Part shown: piece after piece, positions 12,330 through 23,689 of the stretch
How positions within the stretch are numbered: position 1 is the stretch's first letter
How the letters are laid out: each line of letters begins with the position of its first letter
From: Excoecaria cochinchinensis
Taxonomy: Eukaryota; Streptophyta; Magnoliopsida; Malpighiales; Euphorbiaceae
Assembly (NCBI GenBank): GCA_947683425.1
Contig: CANTUQ010000101.1
Location: 29,659,001-29,723,000 of the forward strand
DNA length: 64,000 nucleotides
Reading direction: 5' to 3'
The notes under the pieces: model-generated
Database searches by the model: none
What the model saw: only the letters and a program-made list of their open reading frames with translations
What the model was told of the DNA's origin: nothing
Program-made: the position numbers and the translations under genes

Positions 12330-14471
12330 TATTAATTAATATTATGAGTTTAACTAAATTATACATATGCCAAAGTTTAATTTCAATTTATCCATGCCAA
12401 ATCATCAACCAACATAATAATCAAATCAATTTAACTAATAGCATTAAATCAAAATATTTCTTTAAAATGTCAATCACATCACATATTCACATTCACCGCA
12501 ACATCATTATATGCCACGAAAAGTTATTAGGTGCCGAATTGCATTTTCTACAACCACATACATTGCTTTTTATTCTAATACTCATAATTCAACTTGTAAC
12601 CCCCATCATAGACTTCACTTCAGCGACTCCCACATATGCACAGTACCATTATAGCCAATCCAGCAAGATCACATTCTATACATTTACTTATTATCAAAAT
12701 ACTAAGTAAGACTTAATATATGGTTAACTTCTATAGTTTAACTCATATCAGATCCTAATTAAATTTCTTTACACACTAGATCCACATATTATGCAAAATT
12801 AACTTATTCGGTTCAAGCATTTTATGAGTTTAAATTTCGTTAAGCACTTCCATAATTATAGGCCTCTTCAAATCAACTACTCAATTATTCAATAGCCATC
12901 CTTATTTCAACCAAAAGTAACAACTTAACTTTCATGCTATTTAACATAATATTCACAATGATTCTTCTCAATACTCTTGGCTGAACAATGCATATAACAC
13001 AACTCCAAATTTACAATTAGCTCCATTTTAACTACATTTCAGTCTAATTCAAGAATTTAAAGTGCAAATAATATCTTATCACTTGACAAAAATGGTAATA
13101 TAGGGCATTATACTCAAACCATTTTTAATAAGTTGCAAACCAAAATTAAAGATTAAATATTGCTGAAACTTTCTAAAACATTAACTTCGTTCAAAACTAA
13201 AAATCAGGTTTTATAAACCTTTAACTCATACTCATACTTTCCTTCCAACTAAACTTATGTGTTTATATAATTAATTAGCCAAATTTTCTAGCTCTGCTAT
13301 CACATATCAGTAGCTCATCAAAATCACCTCAAAATTCTAGAATAGCCAGACTAAAAACACTAACAAAAATTCAGCTACACTATTCAAATCTCTTCACTGC
13401 AGACTTGTATACAACAAATATTTTAGAAATCCTTGGTAGGCAGCAGCGCACATGCTCCATAATCAAGAATTCAAGTACTACATTTATGCTAATTGCTCCT
13501 CAAGCTTTCCAAGGCAAATCAAGGTAACACTAACAAGTATAATATCTAAAAATATCTTAATGAATTCAATTCAAATAATTACTAACTTTACACAATTATA
13601 CATACTCATCTTATTTGATTTTGAGAATTTTATAAGTTTAACTCTATAATCATTTGCAATGCAAATTTGTTTCTAGTTATTACATCCAATTCCAATCAAA
13701 TAAGCCAACAAAAAATACCTTTATTAAGCATGAAGAGATTCTGTTAACAATTCAAAACACCAAACCATGCTCTTTTCAACTTAATTTTAATCAATTTATC
13801 TCATTTTCAAATAAATTTGACATTTGCTAAAACTAATTTAATCATTTTTCGTGCTTATAATCATTCTAACACAATATAAAACGTAAAAATTAGGCAAAAG
13901 TAAATTTAGCAGGTCACTTACAAAACAAAGTCGATTCTTTTCCTAGAATTTGCTCGATTATGTTTAAATTGTGGTCGGATTCCGGAGCTCCACCGGAGCG
14001 CACCGCAATCACCGGAAGGAAGCTCCAGACGTTAGGACTCACTTGCTGGTGGTCATGAGCCCTAAATCAACGCTGTTTGATCGGAATCGGCATCGAAAGG
14101 TCACCGAATACCCATTTTCGATCTCCTTGCTGCCGGTATGTGAGAATGATCGGTGGATACCAACAGGTGTGCCTCGCCTTTAGGAGCTTGGTGGTGTGGC
14201 TCGTGTCGCCGTTTGATATCGGAGTTGGCCGAAAAGTGGAGGAAAGCATTTGGTTTTGAAGAGAGAGAAATTGCGAGGGGAAAGACACTGATGTCGGAGC
14301 AAAATCGACAGGGAAGGCCAGGGTTGGTGGCCAGTTGCTGGAACCGACGGGGACAACCCTCTCTCTGGTCCCCAGTCTTCGATCTCCCTCTTCGGTCTGC
14401 CCTTCCCCCTGCGTTTTGTTTTCCTCTTTTTTCTTTTCATTTAATCTCTTTATTTTTCTCCCTCTCTCTTA
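12330..14471. other. CACTA interior, no gene recognised
   Basis: AT-rich DNA with a more GC-rich patch at about 13960-14420. Short open frames there lack recognisable domains. A possible second captured fragment cannot be excluded for the GC-rich patch. A related motif (TTCGCCGAAA with flanking CGCCATTGGATG) recurs near 16530-16570. Confidence 0.4.
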
Positions 14472-16258
14472 CTCTATGTTTGGATGAAGGGAAGTAGATG
14501 GAAATAAGGGAAAAGTAAGTCTAATTAACCTTACTTTTTATCGTTTGGATGATAAAATAGCAAAAGAAATCCCTTATTTCATCACTTTTATTTTCTCCCG
14601 ATTTGGAAAGAAACGGAGGTAAGTGGAAGGCAATAAACAGTAACTATATGAATTGACCAAAATACCATATTTTATAAACAAAGTTCTATTTATCTTCAAT
14701 TTGGGTAAAGCGTCGCTCACTCTTCTCTCCCGCCCTCTGTTCTCCTCTCCCGCCATCTCTGCCTGTCTCCCACTATCTGTGCTTTTTTACTGTTCATCAT
14801 CTCCATAACTTTTAAATCAATGCAAAGTTATTATAACCTTAATTTTTTGTAAATCTGGTATATTTTGGTTGACCAGCAAACATCATTTTTTGGCTCATAT
14901 ATATTCCAAACAAGCATTGTCAAATGGTATTATTATGGCAATTTTGTTTAATTTTTTTGTAAATATTTACATATCACAATATGTAAATGCAGCCCTTAAC
15001 TGGTTTTGATGTAATTATACTGATTGAACTTATTTATATATTATGTAATTTATATTTATGTACTATACTGTGAATTGATAAAATTGGACTCTATCATTGC
15101 ATCATCTTCTAGCCATCTTCCTCCTGCATTGTTGTTCATGCAAATCCAGGTTTTGGGCATTCCTTGGTTATTCTTGAAGCAAAAATAAATATTAACCCGC
15201 AAGTAGGTTAATGTTCATTTTATAGATATCGAATTGCAACATAAAATTCTTATTCTTGAAATAAAAATAAACATTAACCCGCAAGTGGGTTAATGTTCAT
15301 TTTACAGATATCGAATTGTAACATAAAATTCTTATTCTTGAAGCAAAAATAAACATTAACCCGTAAGTGGGTTAATGTTTATTTTACAGATATCGAATTG
15401 AAACATAAAATTCTTATTCTTGAAGCAAAAATAAACATTAACCCGCAAGTGGGTTAATGTTCATTTTACAGATATCGAATTGCAACATAAAATTCTTATT
15501 TTTGAAGCAAAAATAAACATTAACCCGTAAGTGGGTTAATGTTCATTTTACAGATATCGAATTGCAACATAAAATTCTTATTGTTGAAGCAAAAATAAAC
15601 ATTAACCCCTCCCACCATAAACACATCTCTTTCATTTTCTTTTACGTTTCTGCTCTTTCTTTCATTTGCTCTGAGTTTGTTTTGTAGATTTTATTTCATA
15701 TGAGAATAAAATATTTAAATGTTTACAGGGAAAGTGGAGGGTTTAAATTCGAATCCTCTACCTATTGCCCTAACTTAGGCTCCTCGTTATCATCATGCCA
15801 GGATTTTATTTTTTTATTTTTTAGCCAAAAAGCTTTTCTTTTTTATTGAATTTTAACTTTTATTTGTTGCCATTGGGTTCTTAATTTTCTTTTTAGAAAA
15901 TGTACTTAAAATTTTATTTTGACAGACATTAAATTTATTTGTTATCAAAGTTAGATAAATAATAGCATAATTTTAGTATGTATTGAATTTTTAAATTTTA
16001 TTAGGAAGAAATTTTAGTATGTATTGAATTTTAGAAAATTGTAATAATTAATATCATTACCATAAAATAATATTATAAGGGTATAAATGTCAAAGTTCCA
16101 TCTACTATTCAGAAGGAAATCTAATTTACTCTATATTTATTTTAGGTTAACCAAACAATAGAAATGAAAGTAGGAGGAAATTAAATTTACTTCACTCTCA
16201 TTTCCTCTCATTTCCCTTCATTAAAATAAATTCAACTTACTCCCATCCAAACAAAGCA
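14472..16258. mobile_element. Nested inverted-repeat element, possibly Harbinger/Tourist-like
   Basis: Ends CTCTATGTTTGGATG and (inward from the right) TGCTTTGTTTGGATG form an imperfect terminal inverted repeat. They are flanked by TTA on both sides (14469-14471, 16259-16261), fitting the 3-bp targets of PIF/Harbinger-type elements. No transposase is visible. It contains the 82-bp tandem repeat. Class assignment is tentative because the outer bases disagree. Confidence 0.5.
15172..15608. repeat. 82-bp tandem repeat with a perfect hairpin per unit
   Basis: ATTAACCC recurs at 15191, 15273, 15355, 15437, 15519 and 15601, an exact 82-bp period over about 5.3 units. Each full unit holds ACATTAACCC-GCAAGT-GGGTTAATGT or a close variant, a 10-bp stem with a 6-base loop. 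Units differ at only a few bases. Confidence 0.9.
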
Positions 16259-17264
16259 TTAATTGTTATAGATGAATCTAGGCTTATAAAATTATGTATT
16301 ATTATTATTGTTGTTATTTACTTACTCAATTATATGTGCATATTATCTGTTTATTTAATTAAAATTATTTATCTATTTATTTGACTATAATTATTTCAAC
16401 CTTTAGTTATGTAGATTTTAAGAAAAAAAATTCTAATTTATTCGGGTCAAAAGCTGGCTACTCGTAAATTCTTGGCCTATTGAATTACTATTCACGACGT
16501 TGAATTTTTCAGGGCGTTACAAGTGCCATTCGTGCCGCCATTGGATGCCGGAGTTCGCCGAAACTGGAGAAAGAAGCTTCGACTTCTCTCTCTCTCCTCT
16601 GTTTTCCCTTTCCTTTTTTTTCTTGTCTTATAACTCTTCTTCATTACGTTTCTTTCTTCACTTAAGTTATTTTTATTATTTTATTATTCTTATTATTATT
16701 TTTTTGTTATTTGGCTCTTTATATATATATATATACACACACACACACTCATATTTAGTTATTTATTTAGTTATAATTAAATATATTTAATTTTGTAGAT
16801 TTTAAAGAAAATTTTGGATCATTTGGATCAAAATTGACATTTGGTAAATTTTTAACCTATCGAATTACTATTTACAACATCGAAAATTTTCAAAAAATTC
16901 TTAATTTTTCAAAAAATAACAAAATTAATCTATAATTTAATTAATTAATTTGTATAATTATTTATTTGTCGGGCCGTTGAAATATATACATACATATATT
17001 AATTTATGTATTTTAATTTAATCATTTAATCAAAGTTATTAATTCAAATCCCAAAAATAATATCAGCAAATATTTCTTAATAAATTTCTTTATTAATATT
17101 AATTTTAGTTCACCCATATAATATTTTTATTAAATTTTTAAATAATTGAATAATAAAAAATTTATTTTAGACAAATTAAATTTAAATGTAAAGCAAAAAT
17201 ATTAAAAATAATTAATAACTATAAGTATATATGCATACTTTTATTAATATTATAATCAATTTTA
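16259..17264. other. CACTA interior with a diverged direct duplication
   Basis: The stretch at about 16380-16510 is repeated in diverged form at about 16745-16890 (shared GTAGATTTTAA, GAATTACTATT). A TATATA/CACACA run lies near 16722-16748. No coding sequence recognised. Confidence 0.5.
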
Positions 17265-17620
17265 CTGACGAAATAGCGACGAATTATTCCGTCGCTAAAG
17301 TATCACTTTTATTTTCAAAAATTATTTTCATATTTAAAAAAATTTGAAATTTTTTTAAAGTATGTTTAGCTACAATAAGTTTAGTCGCTAAATCCGTCGC
17401 AAATAAAGTAGCTAAAATTTCTTATATTGCCGTCGTTATTTTAGCGATAGATTTTTTAGTCGCTAAATTAGTCGCAAAAAAAGCGCGAGAAATTGTCGTC
17501 AAAAGTTAGCGACTAATTTTTTTTCCGTCGCTAAATTAGTCTAAAAAAATAAAAAATTAATTTTCACAACCAATTTTTTAAACGGTCGCTAATTAGCAAA
17601 TAAAATAGTGCAATCGCTAA
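17265..17620. repeat. CACTA right subterminal repeat zone
   Basis: Dense GTCGCTAAA/TTAGCGAC motifs in both orientations just inside the right end of the element, matching the left zone. Confidence 0.75.
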
Positions 17621-17658
17621 TTTTAGTCATTAATTTACTGTTTTTTTTTGTAATGTCT

Positions 17659-17920
17659 TGGGTTAAGGGCAGTTTTTGCCATCATTGTTTTGGTGCCGGT
17701 TAGAAAATGCTCTTAGTGTTTCTTTTTCTCAGTTTTTGCCATTAAAATAATTAATTTTTGCTACTAAAAATATTATATTTTTGTTATTTTTTGGCATAAA
17801 AACTTCAATAATTTAACGGAATAGACAATACATAGTAGAAAAGTAACAAATTAGTAGTCATATGTATCAAAGAAAATAAAAAAAAAAATTAATATAGATC
17901 ACATGTTAATATCTCAAAAC
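17659..17920. repeat. Duplicated block L, copy 1 (continuation)
   Basis: Continues the alignment with 54006 onward (TTGGGTTAAGGGCA and following) after the CACTA insertion. It is the upstream flank of the truncated kinase copy at 19449. Confidence 0.8.
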
Positions 17921-18336
17921 TAGGGGTGTGCAAATGGTCGGTTCGGTTCGGTTTTGGACCGAACCGAAAAGACCGAAAACTGAAATTTAAAAATTTTTAG
18001 AACCGAACCGTAAACCAAAATTTTTAGGACCGAAACCGAATAAATTGAAATAATTTCGGTTGGTTCGGTTCGGTTCATTCAGTTTTTGCTTTTCCATCTT
18101 TTTATTCCATGAGTATGGGTTAAAAGAGTAATTTGGCTTTTAGATGATTACTATTGTCCCTCTCCCTTCCCCTTTCACACACATTTTCTCTCTCCATCGT
18201 CCTCTTCCTCCTTCCCTTCCCTATTCTCAGTTCTCTTCTCCCCTAACCCACGCCGATCGGAACTTCTACCTCTCTCCCTCAAAGGCGTCGCCCTTCCACT
18301 GCCGTCAACCCCCTTCACACACTCTCTGCCCGCCCC

Positions 18337-18371
<35 letters not shown>

Positions 18372-18472
18372 TCCTCTGCTTCTTTACTCTCTCCCTCCCT
18401 CCCTCATCTGCTCCCTCCCTCCCTCCCCTGCTTTCTACCTCTCCCTCCACCGTCGTCCCCTTCTTCCTCTCC

Positions 18473-18507
<35 letters not shown>

Positions 18508-18876
18508 CGTCTCCTTCTCCCTTCTTCCCTCTCTCCCTCCCTCTCTCTGCAGATTTGGTCCTCGCCGGTCGCCCCTCCGCCGTCAATCGCACTCACACTG
18601 CCTTCCTCCATCGCGCACTGTTTTGTGTTGTATTTATTTTAATCCTTTTATTTTATTGTGTTTGATTTGGTTTGGATCTGTGTTGGTTTTGTTTACAAAA
18701 TAGCCAACAACACAACAGATCTGTGTTGTTTAGATTTTGATTTTGTTCTATAATATGTATATATATATATATATGTATATGATTTTGGTTTTGTTGGCTT
18801 AACATTTTGGTTGATTGGTTTTGTTGGCTTACGATTTTGGTTGATTGTGGCTTTGCTGGCTTACGATTGGCTTGGT

Positions 18877-18907
<31 letters not shown>

Positions 18908-19098
18908 GGTGGGTGTTAAATAGTTCGGTCGGTTCGGTTCTTTCGGTTTTGTAATTCTGAGAACCGAACCGAATTAACCGAAGTTTAAGTTCAGTTTAGA
19001 ACCGAATGAACCGAAAATCGAACAAATTGAACCAAACAGACCAAAATCAATTCGGTTCGGTTCGATTTTTGGTTCCGGTTCGGTTCTGCACACCCCTA
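17921..19098. mobile_element. hAT-like non-autonomous element, 1.18 kb
   Basis: A perfect 12-bp terminal inverted repeat (TAGGGGTGTGCA) is flanked by the 8-bp duplication CTCAAAAC (17913-17920 and 19099-19106), the hAT target length. Paralogous positions near 21145 and 54510 read uninterrupted CTCAAAACATAAAATT, the empty site. Both ends are followed by many GGTTCG/CGAACC repeats. The centre (18140-18610) is an almost pure CT-rich tract with a plus-strand open frame of Ser/Pro/Leu only, plus AT microsatellites at 18750 and 18878. No transposase. Confidence 0.85.
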
Positions 19099-19106
19099 CT
19101 CAAAAC

Positions 19107-19588
19107 ATAAAATTAACCGACTTGGCAAGCTATTCATATTTGGCTTCCAAGTGAAGAAAATGAAATAAGTTTATTTTTGTGCTAGTCTAGTCTATATCGA
19201 AACGTCGTCGCTTTTCCTTCTTTGTAAGTGCTTAACTATGTAGCAGTCTTCCATCCTTGGATTCTATATTCTTGGAAGCTATTGATGTATTGTGAATGCA
19301 AACTCTGTTGACTTGTTGCAGACCCACATATTTCCCTTTCCCTTCTTTGTTTCCATTTCACGTTAGTCGTTTCTCACCAAATTGCAAGACAAAATTAAGA
19401 AAAAAAAACCTTCTTTAGGCTTAAGGTAATTGAAAATTCTAGGAGGAAATACAAAAATCCGATCTCAGAATAACTGCTAAAGAAGATGATAGTGGCACCA
19501 AAAATTCGCTCGTTTGTGCGTAATGCGTATAACTTGGAGTAACAGCATATTTTTTTTGCTTAAGTTCTTATTCATTTCTTGTAACAGG
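19107..19588 (+). pseudogene. Kinase-family copy 0: 5' stump with dead exon 1
   Basis: The upstream region and exon 1 align with the three other family members. At 19449-19451 the start ATG has become ATA. The donor context CAG/GT has become CTC/GT at about 19511. The intron runs to the normal acceptor TTGTAACAG at 19579-19587, and the copy stops one base into exon 2. It is followed by an A/TA-rich run and foreign DNA. The membrane and kinase modules are missing, so it cannot be expressed as the family protein. Confidence 0.85.
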
Positions 19589-20790
19589 AAAAAAAAAATA
19601 TATATATATATATACTATTTTCGGTCGAGTTCGGGTTTTGGTGATTTTAACCCGACCCGGCCTCAAAATTACAGAATTTACCTGACTCGACCCGTACCCC
19701 CCGAATAATCTTACCGAATTGCTTGCTCGGATCGGATTTTACATACCCCTAATTTCTATATTAAAAGATTTTAACTTGAATTATTAATATTAATATCGAT
19801 ATTTTTAAGGAATGTTATTGGGTTTGGATGTAATAATGTCCTTCTTAGCTACTAAATTAATAATTGACCATTGACGGGAAAAAAAATATATGATTAATTT
19901 TCAATATGCTTTGAATCACACATGGTAAGCAATGACAAATTGATTCTTTTTCCTTTTCTTTTCTAAAAAAAAATAAAATAATAATAAAATAAAATTCAAT
20001 TTCAAATCGCTAGGGCGTTGATTTTCCATAAATTCAATAAAAATGAGATTCCTAAATGAAATAGGTAGGATCCGGGGAAGTGCTTATTAGCGGAGTTTAT
20101 TTGACCACTTATAGGGTCTGCTAACTGTCCAACTACTTACCTATAATTAATGTATCCTTTGTTTTTTTAGAGAATATTAATGTACGTTTTACATAATTAT
20201 TACTCTATCCATTATTTTTGAAAAAAAAAATTAAATTTTATTTATTCGTCACTTTTAAATTTTAAATTTAATTTATTTTTTTTAATTTATTTTTCTTTTT
20301 AAATACAAATTAACTAGTTAGATAGTATATTAATACATCTTTTCTTTCTTTTTTTTTGAAAGAATATTAATATGTACGTTATATTACTTTGAGTCTGTTA
20401 TATTAGACTAAATTATCAGCAACCTTAACTAAATTAATATTCCTAACACACAGTGCCCTATTGATTGACTACGCTAAACATGTTCAAAGTTTATAAAGTG
20501 AAATTTCACTTAAAAAAATTAAAAATAAAAATTATTGAGAATTCGAATGAAAGTTTAACTATAAATACCACCATATGTCACTTATATTATTTTTTTAAGT
20601 GTTGCTTTTAGGATTTTTTTAAATGCGGTTTTTTAGAATTTAAAAAGAAATTTAATAAAGAATTTAATGCAGTTTTTCTATTTTGTCCTTGATATTTTAA
20701 ATGTATTTATATATTTATTGTCATTTTCTTAACGTTATTTGATGGAAGAATAATATAATCAATTACTAATATTTTTTATAATATTAAAAA
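19589..20790. other. Spacer with transposon debris
   Basis: Starts with a TA microsatellite. A GGTCGAGTTCGGG-type stretch follows and ends in ACATACCCCTA at 19751, the right end of another TAGGGGTR-type hAT relic whose left end I cannot place. The rest is AT-rich with Stowaway-like debris around 20170-20400. No gene. Confidence 0.5.
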
Positions 20791-21465
20791 TTTTTTTGTG
20801 TGAAAATTTTAATCAGTTAACAGAATAGGTAATGCATGGTAGAAGAGTAACAAATTAATTGTCATGTGGATCAAAGAAAACAAATAAGAAAATTTTTTAA
20901 CACGTGTTAATTATTTGATTCACTTATTTGTCACTTTTTTATTAAACCTTATTTATTCCCTCAGTTTGCCTTAAAGTCAAAACTTCAACCTAACTATTAT
21001 GCAACTTTGTAATGAACTAGTAGCAGTTAGTTTGATTGATCAATGGGTCCAATTGCAGCATAACATGTACGTGTATCATATCTTATCCCATTAGTTTGAT
21101 GGAATATTAAAAACAAAAATCCAAAATTAGTCTTATAAAATATCTCAAAACATAAAATTAACCGACTTGGCAATCTATTCATGTTTGGTTTCCAAGTGAA
21201 TTAAATGAAATAAGTTTATTTTTGTGCTAGTCTCGTATAAATCAAAACGTCGTCGCTTTTCCTTCTTTGTAAATGTTAAACTATGTAGCAGTCTTTCATC
21301 CTTTGATTCGACATTCTTCGAAGCTGTTGACTTTTGACTAGTTGCAGATCCACATATTTCCCTTCCCTTCCATTTCTCATTAGTCATTTCTCACCAAATT
21401 GCAAAACAAAATTAAGAAAAAAAACTTTCTTTAGGCTTAAGGTGATTGAAGATTCTAGGAGGATT
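20791..21465 (+). promoter_or_regulatory. Upstream region of kinase-family gene 1
   Basis: Conserved with 54150-54848 and, in part, with 17800-19448, including AACGTCGTCGCTTTTCCTTC and TATGTAGCAGTCTT-like blocks that also recur, shortened, before gene 3 (about 56760). The conservation suggests the promoter and 5' untranslated region were duplicated along with the gene. Confidence 0.5.
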
Positions 21466-23005
21466 ATGCAAAAGTCCGATCTCAGAATAACTGTTAAAGA
21501 AGATGATAGTGGCACCAAAAATTCGCAGGTTTGTGCGTAATGCGTATGACTTGGAGTAACGGCAAAATCTTTTTGCTTAAGTTCTTATTCATTTCTTGTA
21601 ACAGGTTAGTTCCCTGGAAAGAATCTTCCTCATAGCCAACTTCATCTTAGAGATCCCATCAGCAGTTTTTGATCAGCTATCCTCAGCTCATAGGCCTCAC
21701 TATGCGCTAGCTAACATGCTGATAGCTTTTGCAGTCATGATCATTTCCATCACTGATCTTGTTTACAAAGGTCAAAAAGCAAGAATTACATGGACCAAGA
21801 AGGGGTTTATCCCTTGGTTTTATCACCTACATCCCAATTCCCAGCCTTTTGGATCACTAGTTGACATCATTGGGTTAATTTGTGCCATCTTTCAATGGAT
21901 TTTTGCATCAATTGCATATATGTTTCTGTCTCGGCACGTTGATAATCCCATCAAAGTCTCAACTTGGCCTATAATCTTTGCGTTTTGTGTAATATTAAAC
22001 TGTAGACTTTCTGAAAATCTTTTACAGAAAAGGTCAAACTCACATCTAAGAAAAATTAGTAGAGAAGAAGAATTTACTTTGGCTGAACTTGCTGCTGCCA
22101 CCAATGGTTTCTCAGCTGATAACCAGATCAGTAAGAGCCAGAGGAGTTATGCCGTTTATTATAGTGGGCGATTATTGGATGGTCGTGATGTGTGTATCAG
22201 TAGGAGAGTCATAAGTGATGGGGATGGGTATAAAGAAGAAGAAAGTGCATATGAATCTGCACTTGCATTGTTGTCAAGGCTTCATCACAGAAATTTAGCT
22301 GGGATTGTAGGATATTGTGAAGAAGGAGCTGAGAGGCATTTAGTTTCTGACGACGTGAAGAATGGAACACTTTGTCACCTGTTGTTTCACAAAGATAGCA
22401 GCGAAATCAATTCCTGGGTAATAAGGATCAAGATTGCACTAGATGTTGCCTTAGGTATTGACTATCTTCACAATTATGCAGTTCCACCCATAATTCACAG
22501 AGGCATAAAGTCTTCCTGCATTGGTCTCTACGAAAATTGGATAGCAAAAATTGGAGATTTTGGAGTGGCAATGATGGGTTCTGAATCAGAACAGGACTAT
22601 ATTTCAGAGAGGGCAGCAATAGAAGATGATGGTTATGTTGATCCTGAGAATATCATAACTACAAAGAGTGATGTGTATTCATTTGGTGTTGTACTGTTAG
22701 AACTTTTGACAGGCAAGAAAGCTGTATTCAGTGATGGTGATAATGGAAGTAAACCTACAAGATTAGTAGATTTTGTAGTGCCTAAAATCTTGCAAAATGA
22801 GCTGGTTCAAGTTTTAGACCATAGGGTTGGTCCTCCTGAGTCTGGTAACGAAGCAGAGGCAGTGCAAATGGTGGCATATACTGCACTTCATTGTGTAAAT
22901 AAAGAAGGAATTAACAGACCAGGTATAAAAGACATTGTTACTAATTTGGAGCAAGCTTTGTCTCTGTTTGATTATAGTACGAGGATTGTTGATGCAGGGA
23001 ACTAG
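21466..23005 (+). CDS. Membrane-anchored CCR-like pseudokinase, gene 1
   Basis: Two exons, 21466-21528 and 21605-23005, phase 0, encode 487 residues. Exon 1 gives a 21-residue polar start (MQKSDLRITVKEDD). Exon 2 opens VSSLERIFL, then three hydrophobic segments near residues 55-75, 105-130 and 140-155, joined by a basic loop (KGQKARITWTKKG). After a hinge comes a Ser/Thr kinase-like domain starting FTLAELAAATNGFS, most like plant CRINKLY4-related receptor-like cytoplasmic kinases. Key positions are altered: no glycine-rich loop (KSQRSYAVYY), VAIK lysine replaced (VCISRR), and HRD changed to HRG. DFG and the GYVDPE segment remain. It should therefore fold but probably does not catalyse phosphotransfer. 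The body matches gene 2 while the last codons and 3' flank match gene 3. Confidence 0.85.
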
Positions 23006-23654
23006 TAGAATAGTTGAGCAGTTTTAGAAAGGCAATATAGTTGATGGATTAGATGAATATTTTGAAATTTCTAAGGTTTCACATTAATGTACTTTAATTT
23101 CTACAATTAGAGTATTTCTCTAGCTTAAGATTTTTGACTTCTAAATAGAGTTTAACTGGATGTTTCATTGTTGATCAAATTTTTCGCTGAATTCAAAGGC
23201 AACTCAAAAGTCCACTTTCCCCAATCGCTTTCACTCTGCTGGTCGAAAATAGAAGATAGACAATGACTATGTAGGGACACTGTTTGACAAAATGCCACAA
23301 CGAAGATGAAAATGTTAAGAAGGAAAAGAGTTTAATTGACCCGCCTGGAAACGTCACCAGCTAGATTGAACGAAAACAATCATAGTGGCTGAAGTGTATA
23401 TGTCCGAATTTTAGTTTGTGAATACGTGCAGCTGAAATGTGCTTGGATTTCTTCTTTGAACATAATACGTGCAACAACAGAAACAATAGATTCTTAATAA
23501 ATATGAGATTAATATTTTTCAATATGAATTTACAAACTTTTTTAGTAATTCTTAAAAGGAACACGAAATGTCTAATACTTAGAGAGGTAATTTTTTAACA
23601 AATATCAGTGGGTTGAAATATTGACACTTATTTCCTTAAAGTAAGATTTTGAGT
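23006..23654 (+). other. 3' flank of kinase gene 1
   Basis: Aligns closely with the 3' flank of gene 3 (58576-59285, minus its MITE). The alignment stops at ATTTTGAGTT, where the truncated LTR of element I begins. Confidence 0.75.
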
Positions 23655-23657
23655 TCC

Positions 23658-23689
<32 letters not shown>

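Larger units (their letters stand above)
11239..17655 (+). mobile_element. Non-autonomous CACTA (En/Spm-like) element, 6.4 kb
   Basis: The left end is CACTACAAAATAACAG and the right end (read inward) CATTACAAAAAAAAACAG. Both are flanked by the 3-bp duplication TCT (11236-11238 and 17656-17658), as expected for CACTA elements. Subterminal zones 11270-11510 and 17265-17620 are packed with GTCGCTAAA/GCGACGG motifs in both orientations, the transposase-binding arrays typical of the class. The duplicate of this locus at 54003-54005 shows the unoccupied target, proving the borders. No transposase domain was found. It contains a phosphoglycerate mutase fragment and a nested inverted-repeat element. 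Strand is assigned only by reading direction. Confidence 0.9.

Noticed and set aside
18144..18665. A 173-codon Ser/Pro/Leu-rich plus-strand frame
   Set aside because: It is a CTCTCT/CCCTCC tract inside a hAT-like element, with an equally open opposite strand. No domain.
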